A DNA stretch of 64,000 bases from Tricholoma matsutake (lineage: Eukaryota > Basidiomycota > Agaricomycetes > Agaricales > Tricholomataceae), in contig AP026541.1 in assembly GCA_026075535.2 (NCBI GenBank), positions 5,828,001 through 5,892,000 on the forward strand. The letters run 5' to 3'. This document shows positions 22,299-33,370 of the stretch, piece by piece. A program made the position numbers and the translations under genes. Position 1 is the stretch's first letter. Each line of letters opens with the position of its first letter. Under the pieces are notes generated by a model. That model did not search any database. It was not told the origin of the DNA and worked only from the letters and a program-made list of their open reading frames with translations.

Positions 22299-22420
22299 AT
22301 GGGGGTGAAGTGGTAGTGGTGGGAGTTGCTGGGTTGAGGTGGTTGAGGTGGGGGGATGGAGGTGGTGTGCTTGTCGTCGTTGGTGGTGGTGGTGGGAGTT
22401 GATGAGCTGGCAGGTGTGAT
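22299..22420 (+). repeat. GGTGG/GTGGTG low-complexity tract
   Basis: Imperfect GGTGGT and GTTGAGGTG microsatellite-like sequence. Proline/threonine-rich minus-strand frames over it are a consequence of the repeat. Confidence 0.7.
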
Positions 22421-23151
22421 GATGCGGCTATGTGCTTTGTCATCACACCTGTGGGAAGGTATGTAGTGTAGTATGATCACTTACCTGTAATGACTGTTTA
22501 GCCTAATGGTATTGTTGTTGGTTTATGCTTACATAATCTTCTGTAGTCAAGTGTTTAATTCTTGTGTGTGCGTTTAATTTTTCATACTATATTACTAAGC
22601 AAGGCTGCTTTCATTCCTATCGGAATCCTATGTTGTCTGATGTCTTAGCATAACTTCGGACTAGTCCTATGTGATTTATATGATTGGAAATTCCTAGGAA
22701 ATTCCGATAGTCCAATTGGACTCTGATCGGACTACATCAGACTGGACTAGGACTAAATGTGCCATTTCATGTCAATTTGGCTGGTGAAAATGACATTGGA
22801 ATCATCGGATTCCTATAGGAATATGGGGGGGAGTGTAAAGACCTTGAACTTACTCAAAACCAACAAGGAAGCCCCTTAGTGCATAAACCCCGATGACTCT
22901 ACACAGAAGGCCTGCTAGAGTGCACTACCCATCTTACATCGGATGCCCTGAGTAAGACTAGTGCCAAACAACCCATGGAGGAAGCACCTCGTGGAACGAC
23001 ATCAACTAGATCGAGTGCTTGAGGCTTCACCCTTAAGACCATGTTCAGCAATGGAAATTCACATTATTCTCAAGGCAGCCGAGCAATGCCGAGTTTCCCA
23101 GAGATTGTGACATAGGTGTGACCATCTACAATCACATTCCTCAGGCTTATC

Positions 23152-23404
23152 ATGCCAGAAACCCGCCTCTCGTCGAGGAGCCCATCGATCCCAGAGGTCA
23201 ATCCCACTGGCAACTCTGCTGCTGATGTGCTCAGAGATCCTGGTGCCCAGTGCTCCTGGTCCAAGAAAGAGGAGGAGCTTCTGATCCTATTTCTCTGTGA
23301 TAACAAAGATAAGCAGGCTGATGGTGGTAACTTTAGAGCTGTCGTCTGGAATGATGCTGTCAAACACCTGGCACCGCACCGCAAGAAGCACTGCTGGGGC
23401 TGGG
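23152..23404 (+). pseudogene. Myb/SANT-like domain fragment
   Basis: The plus-strand frame contains CSWSKKEEELLILFLCDNKD, then GGNFRAVVWNDAVKHLAP, matching the first two helices of the fungal Myb/SANT-like DNA-binding domain common in Agaricomycetes (usual form W...E...L..FL...K...GDGGNFK...W..A..HI). The third helix and downstream part are lost at about 23405, where a TTTCC/GGAAA-rich repeat begins. Probably a transposon-associated or degenerate gene. Confidence 0.5.
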
Positions 23405-23800
23405 TGCTGTTTCCTCTGGAAACATGGATCAGGATATGTGTTTTGAGATTTCTGATCCATGTTTCCATGAGAAATATGTAGAAAGTATTCACAGGTGAAA
23501 TCTTAAAAACATGAATCATGTTTGTCAGCTGTTTTAATTTAAAAAATCAGACATTTATCCAAGAATTTTTCTCTAAGAAACAGGTAGAAAAAATGGAAAG
23601 TGTTTCCATATTGTTTACTTTAAAAATTTGTTACATTTTTCTTACCATGTTCCTAAGAAATAAATGTATCAAGGATCCATGCATGTGTCTGTTGAAAAAC
23701 CTTATAGTTTATGTATCGGAAATACACTTCGGAAACATTACATGTGTTTCCTGGAGAAACACGAATCGAGAAAACACGTGACGTCTTTCCATGGGAAACA
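23405..23800. repeat. Possible MITE that truncates the Myb/SANT-like fragment
   Basis: The left edge carries TTTCCTCTGGAAACATGG, the right edge CCATGGGAAACACG, and the interior repeats GGAAACA/TGTTTCC many times in both orientations over AT-rich DNA. This resembles the subterminal repeats of a hAT-type MITE. Ends are approximate and no target duplication was found. Confidence 0.35.
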
Positions 23801-24000
23801 CGAAAAGATACATCAATCGCCCTGCTCATTGCATCGATGATCACATGATGAGCGACTCCCATGGGGACTCACTCAATGGGTATGGGCACGATGGATGCTC
23901 GGAGGGTCACTCATGCGATAACATCCAGCAGCTTGGTCTTATCAGTAAAATTTGCAGTTGTATTTTGTATGTAACTGGTTGGCTACTACTTGGAAGAACT

Positions 24001-27000
24001 TGAAAATGAAGAATTGCCTGGCGCTGAAGGGAATGGATAACAGCTTGTAGATGAAGGTCCCAAACTCAACGCATATCAATGTGAGGCATGAAATGGCAGA
24101 ACTACCGTGACATTGTACATGCGGTGCTCAACACTCCATGGTGTGAGGGTTCAGCGTGTTGTAACTGCCTGGACTTAGGGTTGCCTGGCACCAAAGGGGA
24201 TGGATAACAGCTTGTAGATGTCGGTCCCAAACTCAATGCATATAGCATGATAAGTAACAACTGTTGCAGTCTCACAGTAACCAATGGAACTAGCATGACA
24301 TTCGAGTGCTCAACGCTCAATGGCGTGAGGGGTTTCAACCAGCCGTCTCACAAAGGTCGGCAATCTGAGGTTGGTCATAATGTGCGAACATCTCGTTGCC
24401 AAGAATAGTGTTGGCAACCTGAGCAGCGTGGACAAGGTTCATCTCCAGTAAACGTGTTTGCAAGTGTCCTTGCTCAGACTTGTTGTCCTTGAGCGCATCA
24501 AGTAAGAATGAAGTTGCAGGTTGAAGAACTTGAAATGAAGAGTTGCCTGGCGCCGAAGGGGATGGATAACATCTTGGAGATATACCCATACTCAACGCAT
24601 ATCAGCATGAGGCTTGCATAATGGAAAGAACTGGAAATGGCAGAACTACCATGATGTTCTCCATGCGGTGCTCAACGCTCAACGGCGTGAGGGGTTTGAA
24701 TGTACTGTAACCACCAAGGGCAAGAATACCACACACTTATCACAAGAAAAACAAGACCTGCCTGTCGCCAAAGGGTCTCGATAACACCTCATAGATGCAG
24801 GTCCCAAGCTCAATGCATGTCCGTGTGAGATTTGCAAACTGTTACAGCATCACAACAAGCAGGACTTCATCATGCTTGCAAGAACTTTAGGTGGAAGAAT
24901 TGTGTTCTGGTGCTCAACGCTCAATGGCATGAGGGGTTTGAACGTACTGTAACTGCTGAGGGTAAGAATACCACACAATTATCACAAGAAAAACAAGACC
25001 TGCCTGTTGCCAAAGGGTCTCGATAACCTCGTAGACGCAGGTCCCAAGCTCAATGCATGTCCGCGTGAGATTTGCAAACACCGTCAGCGACCTCAAGGCT
25101 GTCAACAATTTGGCAAGCATAGACATGGGTGACACCAGTGTACGAGTCATGCGATGTGGCATTTTATTTGTTGACTTTCCGGTGGCTTGAGGGAGACAGA
25201 TAAATATTCTCCGTTAAGTGTTAGTTAGTGCTATCATAGACAGAGGCTGTTGAGCCTTTTGGGAAGTCCCAATGTTGGGTCTGGTGATGGTACAAAATAC
25301 GGTGGTGGTAAAGACCATAGTGGTGGTATGGCCCTTGAATGTAATAGCGCGGTTAGTTCGGAGGGACAGAATGTACCTGTTGGTAATGATGAAGTAGCAG
25401 AGCGTTCCGATGTGCATTCTGCTGTTGAATGTGATATAGATAGCACTGGCGCTCATGTTCAAGGCACTGCTTGTTACTCCCTCCCACTTTCTCCGCTTCA
25501 CGGTCACACTTATCCCACTCTTTAAGAACCACCGCATTGTTCTCTATGAACCTCAAGACTAGAAACTGACTCTCCTGTGAGCAGCTGCCTGTCCACGTCC
25601 CTGATGGTGAAAGTCAGGATTGACATCCGCCACCTCCGCATAGAGAATATTCTTATAGTGGATGTTTGAGTGGCAGTGGCAGGTGCAGATGAAATTGGAT
25701 TGCTCTGTTATCCTCCTACCAAAGAAGTATGATTAGCATCTAGGATCTGATTAATGGCTATGGTAGGTGGCCTACGCATGTCATACATCCTCCCTCTCTC
25801 CCGCGGATGGAAGACAAGGTCGAGAGTCACCGTGACCCGGTATCTCCGCCATAGACAACATAGAGAGGGAGGAGTACATAGGGTGTCAATTTCATTTGCC
25901 ATTGTGGGTGAAGTAGCGAAAGAATGCCTGTGTCAGAACCCACTTCCTTGTCATCTTACTCTGTATTGACCTTCTCGTGGTAAATGATATCATTGTCTCC
26001 AACAACATCTATGTCTTGATAACAATTCGCAGCCACCTTAGTAGCTGTAGCTCCTCCTCAACCCCAGCAGCACTGCATTCAGGTTCAGACTGGGATGGAA
26101 GTGGAAGTCAATGTGTATGCGGTAGGGCTCTATGCAGAGGCGTGTGCCGGCATACTCTATGCTGAGGATATATCACACACACTCAGCTTCTGCCACCTGA
26201 GCATCACCAGGAGTGCTAACATGCCATGCACAGTGGACTCCACCAATTCAGCCACAACAAACTTTGTCCAACACCAACATCACATGTCTTACAGTGCCCA
26301 ATGCCAAGTGAGATGGGGAGTGAGATATAAGACATAAACAGCAAGTCAAAAACATTGTGGATCAATGCACTAAACTCAACACATTGGCATAAGGTTTCGA
26401 TCCCGTGATTGTGTGAATCTGTTGGTAGGAATTCAGAAATCTTCGGTTGAAAAACCTGACATAAACGCAGACGGTGTGAGGGGTTTGAGAATGCTGTGAT
26501 GGCTGGAGCTGGGGAGTAGGAATGCAACACAATCATCCCAAGAGAAACATGGGTTGCCTGCCACCGAAGGGGATCGATAGCAGTCATTGCACCTGGAGGA
26601 GATAATGAGAAACAGCTTGCTGAGCGAATATGAACTGACTTACCACATAGTCAGACATAACCCATAACTAATAATTGCCCCCAGCAGATAACCAGACTAG
26701 CAACCAAGAGGCAAACTCGTCAAAAGTAGAAAAGAACAGGTGCCAATGAGGGCACCTAGAAAGCCAGTCGGATCGCCAGTGGGTATGACATGAAGAATAT
26801 GACACAATCATCACAAGAAAAACACTGGTTGCCTGGTGCGAAAGGGGATGGATACCAGCTTGCAGATGTAGGTCCCAAACTCAACGCATATCAGCATGAG
26901 GTTTTTGCAAATTGTTGCAGCTAAGCAGGACTTCATACATTGCATACTTGGAAGTACCACCATGACGTTCGACTTGCAGTACTCAATGCTCAACAGCATG

Positions 27001-27480
27001 AGGGATTTGTGTGTGCTATGACTGCCAGGACTTCAGAGTAAGAATATGACAGTCTTCACAAGAAAAACAAGAGTGGATCCATAGTAGTCATTGAAACTGG
27101 AGGAGATAATGAGAAACAGCTTGCTGAGCGAAGATAAACTGACTTACCATGTAGTCAGACATAACCAAAGCTGATAATCTCCCCCAGCAGATATCATCCA
27201 CTAATAACCAGAGGCAAATTCGACAAAGTAAACTAGCGTTGTCACAGAGTAGAAAAGAATGAGGGGAAAGGATAGCCTCTGGAAAGCGAGCCACAACTTG
27301 CCTGGCGCTGAAGGGGATGGATAACATCTTGTAGATGTAGTCCCAAACTCAACGCATATCAGCGTGAGGCTTGCATATACTGGAACTGGCAGAACTACCG
27401 TGATGTTCTCCTTGTGGTGCTCAACGCTCAATGGTGTGAGGGGTTTGAAGGAGTTGTGACAGCTGTTGCCAGATTGTTGA
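24001..27480 (+). repeat. Irregular repeat array, forward half
   Basis: The block GCTCAACGCTCAATGGCGTG followed by AGGGGTTTGA recurs at about 24309, 24669, 24912, 26475 (partial), 26982 and 27418, with a weaker copy at 24123. It alternates with GCCTGGCGC(T)GAAGGGGATG, CAGGTCCCAA(A/G)CTCAA(C/T)GCAT and TATCACAAGAAAAAC blocks. A longer unit of about 506 bp is duplicated at 26577 and 27083 (GGAGGATAATGAGAAACAGC-like). Between 25200 and 26460 the array is interrupted by sequence without these blocks, in which I see no gene. Short frames across the array reflect the repeat. Confidence 0.75.
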
Positions 27481-27559
27481 ACACCGAGGGAGGGATGATC
27501 GATGATCGATGATGAGCGATGTCGATGAGCGTATCCGATGTCTAACTGGCCCTAAAGAC

Positions 27560-29130
27560 TTGGGCAAATTTGTATAGTTTCATCCACAACTCCTTCAAAG
27601 TTCAAACCCCTCACACCGTTGAGCGTTGAGCACCGCAAGGAGAACGTCACAGTAGTTCTGCCAGTTCCAGTATATGCAAGCCTCACGCTGATATGCATTG
27701 AGTTTCCCTCGGTGTTCAACAATCTGGCAATGGCTGTCACAACTCCTTCAAACCCCTCACGCCGTTGAGCGTTGAGCACCAGAACACAATTCTTCCACCT
27801 CAAGTTCTTGCAAGCATGATGAAGTCCTGCTTGTCGTGATGCTGTAACAGTTTGCAAATCTCATGCGGACGTGCGTTGAGCTTGGGACCTGCATCTACAA
27901 GGTGCCTTTGGCGACAGGCAGGTTTTGTGTTTCTTGTGATAATTGTGTGGTATTCTTACCCTTGGTGATTACAGTATGCTCAAACCCCTCATGCCATTGA
28001 ACATTGAGCACCACAAGTAGACCATCACGGTAGTTCTGCCATCTCAAGTTTTTACAAGTATGCAACCAATGAAGTCCCGGTTACTGTGAGGCTGCAACAG
28101 TTGTTAAATATCATGCTATACGTGTTGAGTTTGGGACCTGCTGTTATCGAGACTTCGGCGGCAGGCAAGTCTTGTTTTTCTTCTAATAATTGCGTCGCAT
28201 TCTTATACTCATGTTCCGGTGGTTACAGTACATTCAAACCCCTTCTGCGCCATTGAGCATTGAGCACCACGAGTAGAACGTCACTGTGGTGCTTCCATTT
28301 GAAGTTTTGCCAAGTGTAGTCCTTCCACCCCCAAGCCCTGGCAGTTACAGCAAGCTCAAACCCTCATGCCCTTGAGCGTTGAGCACCACAAGTAGAGTTC
28401 TTCCTAACATGCAAGCCTCACGCTGATCTGCATTGAGTTTGGTACTGACATCTACAAGCTGTTATCCATCCCCTTCAGTGCCAGGCAACTCTTGTTTTTC
28501 TTGCAATGATTGTGTCATATTCTTGTCCCAAGTCTCTGCACTTACAGCATGCTGAAACCCCTCACGCCATTGAGCATTGAGCACCAGAACACAAATCTTC
28601 CACCTCAAGTTCTTGCAACCATGATGAAGTCCTGCTTGTTGTGACGCTGTAACAGTTTGCAAATCTCATGCAGACATGCGTTGAGCTTGGGACCTGCATC
28701 TACAAGGTGTTATTGAGACCCTTTGGCGACAGGCAGGTTTTGTTTTTCTTGTGATAATTCTTACCCTTGGTGATTACAGTATGTTCAAACCCCTCAAGCG
28801 TTGAGCACCGCAAGGAGAATGCCATGGTAGTTCTGCCATTTCCAGGATATACAAGCCTCATGCTGATATGCATTGAGTTTGGGACCTACATCTACCTCAA
28901 GTTTGTGCAAGTATGAAGTCCTGCTTGTTGTGATGCTGTAACAGTTTGCCCAACTCATGCGAACATGCGTTGAGCTTGGGACCTGCGTCTACTACAAGAT
29001 GTTACCAAGACCCTTTGGCGACTGGCAGGTTCTGTTTTTCTTGTGATAATTGTGTGGTATTGTTACTGGGCGATTACAGTATGTTCAAACCCCTCACGCC
29101 ATTGAGCGTTGAGCACCAGAACACAAATCC
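27560..29130 (-). repeat. Irregular repeat array, inverted half
   Basis: The same blocks as at 24.0-27.5 kb occur here as reverse complements: TCAAACCCCTCACGCC(G/A)TTG followed by AGCGTTGAGCACC at about 27598, 27750, 27980, 28230, 28355, 28551, 28783 and 29083. Spacings are 110-300 bp and irregular. The array stops abruptly at about 29130, where a broken gene starts. Confidence 0.75.
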
Positions 29131-29139
29131 TCCACCTCA

Positions 29140-30095
29140 TATATCTGATATGAGTTCCAATTCAACACTCGATTCTCATCTTTTTTCCACTTCCCATTTA
29201 CTCAGCATCCAAGGCTACGACCACCTGCCGCTAGTCGATGATACACTTTGTTTCAATCTGCCCCGAGTTCGCCAACATTCAGGTTGACTGGTGGCTGTTG
29301 GGCGCCGTGTTTGGGAACTGTGGTCTCCTAATTCTGCCCAAGTTATGTTCTATCCTGGAGTTCCTCCTGCAGATTTCCAGTTAGTGTGTCCTTCAGATGA
29401 GACGCAGCGAAGATATGATGGTCATCTGGGCAGGTATGACTATACAGTCTCACCACAACTGCTGTCTGCACAACATCCATGGTGCATATTTATCCTGCGA
29501 CAGGAGTTGGGCTTCAAGCGACAGTCTGAGTATCCAGAATTTGCCCTCTTGCACCAGAATTGGTGGAGTACATCCTCAGAAGAAGGGTTCATTTCTATGG
29601 AATGGATAGATGCTTTGATGTTTTGACTGAACCGCCTCAATGCTGAGATGTCAAGTTGCTCAGAACTCACGGCTTGTTGAGTGGATCTATGGGAGAGTTG
29701 ACTGCTATCCCCTTTGGTTGACGAGGTTGTCACCCTGAGACGCATCCAATCTTTCGCTATATCGTGCAAGCGTTAGGTATGTAACTTATACTTTTCTCTC
29801 CCATGGTGATGCTGGCATAAACTACAAACCTCAGTTTTGATGATTAGAACTTTGGGGGTGAAAGAGTCAGTGTAAAGTGAACTGAAAATAGAATGACTTT
29901 GAAGTACTTACCTTGCAGAAATTGCAATCAATTGTGGGAGAGTTAGATCATTGGCGAACTGCCATGCTGGATCGACAGTACCTGATTGCTCACTACCTGG
30001 TTGGTCCAGTGACTTGTACCCAATATCCACTACTGATCAGAGAATTAAATAATAATAATAAAATACCAAAAAGGAAGGAGACTAATTATCATTGA
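29140..30095 (+). pseudogene. Broken copy of an unrecognised gene family (WSPN family)
   Basis: Plus-strand pieces contain VWELWSPNSAQVMFYPGVPP (near 29310), LGRYDYTVSPQLLSAQHPW, and a helical block QKLQSIVGELDHWRTAMLDR (near 29920). The first motif matches FHEVWSPNCNKVNFYPGALL in the minus-strand gene near 36200, showing that the two are paralogues. In-frame stops (near 29286 and 29625) and a missing middle mark it as a pseudogene. The family is not one I can name. Confidence 0.5.
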
Positions 30096-30306
30096 GGCAC
30101 ATTTTCCATGAGATCAATTACTGACTAATCACTATGTATGACAGATTAACTTCCAGAGACATGCGGAAGACATGAACTGAACTCATGTCATTTTGACATG
30201 AGCTGGAACATGCCTCTGGTGGTATTCTAGTATACAATACAAGACAAATATCCAATTGATTTGTGAAGATTAACACTTGCTAATTGCCCAGCTCTTCCTG
30301 ACCGCA

Positions 30307-31000
30307 TTAACCTTGTTCAGCATGCCTTTCTCTTCTCATGGTGATGTATTCCTGCTGAGCTTTGGTGCAGGATGCAAACTCTTCATCTGTAATAGTCGTC
30401 ACAATCTCCCAGATTGGCTTATCAAAGCATTTTGAGAGAGCTTCGCGATGACCACCACGATTTTTTTTCAGACCGCGCTTCCTATTGTGGATATGGCCCA
30501 GGGCTCTACCTGTGTTATCTGTTTGTGAGGAAGAAGGATGGGGAAGTGATGACAGTTGATACTGGGAATAATGCAAAGATGGCCTATGGTAGGCTTGTGA
30601 TACAGGGAGGTCAGGCATTGACATGGGAGGGAGTGACGGGGGGATCTTTGGTGTTTCAGGTGCGACCCAAAAATTGCTGTTAGCAACTGAAGCCATTGCA
30701 ATCTCTGCAGCAAATTGTTCTGAAACATAAATCCAGACATGGTTTTTGACATCAAGTGAGAGGAAGCTGCAGACTGTGGCTGATTGGACAGCACTGTCAA
30801 ATGTCAGAAGAAAACCGGGATGGGGGGGACCGCCTGGAAGAGGCAGGGGGTCACAATGAACTGAGCGGAGGCCAGATCGACTAAAATGCTTCTGGCACAT
30901 GAAGACGATATAAGTCACAAGCTTGGTGCTGTCATTTATCCCACAGCAGACGTATACAAATGCAGAGGCATCTAGTATGAAATCATTATCCAGAATGCGG
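30307..31000 (-). pseudogene. Unassigned gene fragment, probably from a WSPN-family neighbour
   Basis: An open frame of 203 codons (30918-30307), which can be extended upstream to about 31000 through DASAFVYVCCGINDSTKLV. It is Pro/Ser-rich in the middle with a basic segment (NRKRGLKKNRGGHREAL) and an acidic helical C-terminus. It lies just downstream, on the same strand, of the disrupted gene at 31.2-36.5 kb and may be its last exon(s). No domain recognised. Confidence 0.35.
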
Positions 31001-31191
31001 ACATGGTTGGTTGGCTGGGTATCAACATCTGAGAAGTCGTGTTGACCTTATTATGAGCAACATGTTGGTGAGCTAATACTAGCAGGACAGACCTAAGAAA
31101 GCAGGGGCTGCTGTGGATCCTAAGGGGAAACCAGGTATGTCCATGTGGTATCGATGGTGGTCCTCCTGCATATGTATTTCATTTGGAGGAT

Positions 31192-31600
31192 CTACAAGTC
31201 ACTTAAGCTCCAAGAATTGTACAATGTAAACCAGCACTCACCAATAGGTGTTACCAATTTACTACTCATCTCAAAATTGTCATGAACCCCATGCATCCTG
31301 TTGTCTAGAGCAGGAGTCATAACCTCAGCACTGCAAGCAGCCTCCTGCTCCTTCTGATATTGATCATGCTCCTGCGTAAGCATTGCGCATGTTTCATTGG
31401 AAGGATCTACAAGTCAATCAAGCTATGAAAGTTCACAATGTAAACCAGCACTTGCCAATGGCTGTTGCTGATTCACAACCCATCTCAAAATTGCTATGAA
31501 TCCCATTCATCTTGTCCTCCAGAACACCAGTTTTAACTTCAACACTGCAACCAGCCTCTGGTTCCTTTTGAGGCGTAATGACAGCTTCTACAGTGCTCAC
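31192..31600 (-). repeat. Tandem exon duplication inside the WSPN-family gene
   Basis: Two adjacent segments about 215 bp apart encode EQEAACSAEVMTPALDNRMH and EPEAGCSVEVKTGVLEDKMN, each followed by FEM and IG(E/K)CWFTL, with a GTGAGTGCTGG-like donor after IG and an acceptor CTTGTAG before the next block. Exon and intron are duplicated together and have since diverged. Confidence 0.6.
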
Positions 31601-33370
31601 ATCGCACTTAGATGGGCTCTCAGGAGATTGGGTGCCAGGAGATACTCCTACACTGAGCAATGCATTCATGTCAGCGACGTTGCATGATACCAGACTGGAT
31701 TTCGGGCCTGTCGTCATGAGGGCAGCATTATGAGACTCTTCATCATCAGTACCCCAATCTAAAATCTCCTCGTCATGTGCAACCGACATTGAAGGTATGC
31801 TTTCATGGGCTCCCAAATCATTGAAGATTGGAGCTTCAGGAGAAACACTAATTTTGGGCCCGGGAGATATTGGATTGGCCAAAGAGACCCATCTTGATAT
31901 GGAAAATGGGAGTGCTAAAAAAGATACAGGCTTGGGTCGACAATCCTCCAACGAAGGCTGGGTCCCAACCAGCTGGCGAGACTTTGGCTGGGGGTCAAAA
32001 TACACCCACATCGATGGCTTTCCTACTGGAAGATAACCCTGACTGCCTTCCTTTGTCCAATATCTGATGTTGGGCAGCGGGAAGCCATACTTAGATTTAT
32101 TGTAATACGTGTGGTCATCAGGCATCCATGGACGAAAGAATGTGAGACACCGGCCATGGACGCGATCCCAGAACATACTCTGGGTTGACATTTGAGGCTC
32201 AGCTCAAGTGTTTGACTCAATGTCTCCGATGCAAATGTTGCATCTTCTTCTGATAACAGAGATTTGTTCATTCGGACCATCACTGTCTGACCTGGCTCCA
32301 CTGGCAACCCGGTGCCGCCTCCATTTCAACAAAATGCAACCAAACTTGCTTTGCCTGTTTCGCCCTTGCCTTGGCTTTCTTTGATGTTGCTCGAGATTGT
32401 GGGCAGTCCTGCAACGGCGGCGGCTTCCAAAATGCACTCGCACCTTCAGTTACCAATTCGCCTGTCTGAACGTTCATGTCTGTAGAGTGTGATGCATGTG
32501 TAGGCATGTCACTCTGTTTTGAGAAAGTTTTCTGCTTGAAAGCAGGGATGATCTTATCACAATGTGATGTGGAACCCCACCCACTAGTAAGTCCCCATCC
32601 TGAAGTGCTGCTAGAACCCAGTCTGGAACTGGCATCTGCACCATGAGATCCCGAGGTTTCATGTGACGCAGAAGCCCACCCACCATTGCTGGCAAACCCC
32701 CATCCCGAAGTGCTGCTAGAAGCCCCTCTGGAACCGCTGTTCACACCACGAGGTTCCAAAGCTTCTAGAAGGGTGCATGGCACAGAAAGAGCTTGGCTAG
32801 CTGGGGTTCCCATTGGCGCATTCTCATTATAGATGGATGAGGGGGGATACGGAACTGAAGGAAGCGGGTTAGGTACTGTTGGGGGTAATAAAGATGTGGG
32901 GTCACCTTGGGCTATGGCTGCCAATCCACCATCTCGACCAGTGCGAGTCATATTCTTTGATGGCACCTGGGGGACATCAGCCACAGGAAGCTTGTTTTCA
33001 TGTTGGGCCACCCGGAATGACCATGATGCTGAGCGGCTACACGATAGCTCATCACGAACAAACTGAGCAACCTGCTGGAATCCATCATGCACAACTGTTG
33101 AGGGCTCCTTGTGATCCACCTGGGAAGGAGACATCAAGTAAGAGTTCCAAGCACCTTGGTTCAACCGATCTGTGCATGTATGGTGAACAAAGTCCACAAC
33201 ATAGTCTTGCTGCCGGCGATCCCGAATTGACTTGTTGGACACAGGAAAGTCTACATCTTCTTGATAGGTATGGATAACATACACCAGAATGACTCCTATG
33301 CGAAGAAGCCAGTAACCATCCAGCTTTGAAGTGCCATTCAGCCACACACTGACATGGTTGTTTTTTACCC

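Larger units (their letters stand above)
20296..22840. mobile_element. TIR element, 2.5 kb, with composite contents
   Basis: The ends form a 34-bp inverted repeat with four mismatches: CTTT(G/A)CACTCCCCCCC at 20296 and its complement ending at 22840. Subterminal DNA on both sides is dense in GGACT/AGTCC and TCCTA/TAGGA words, as in hAT-like elements. No transposase is recognisable. The interior carries a tRNA-derived segment, GC-rich palindromes and a Copia-like LTR, so it is probably a composite into which other elements inserted. I found no target-site duplication. Confidence 0.6.

Noticed and set aside
20294..22848. TAAACTTTG / TAAAGACC as an 8-bp hAT target duplication for the 2.5-kb TIR element.
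   Set aside because: The two sequences do not match beyond TAAA; shifting the termini by a few bases gives no better pair.
24832..28662. Recurring ORFs beginning MQTVTASQQAGLHHACKN as a gene family.
   Set aside because: They are translations of the repeated modules in either orientation; frames end at different points and never extend beyond a module.
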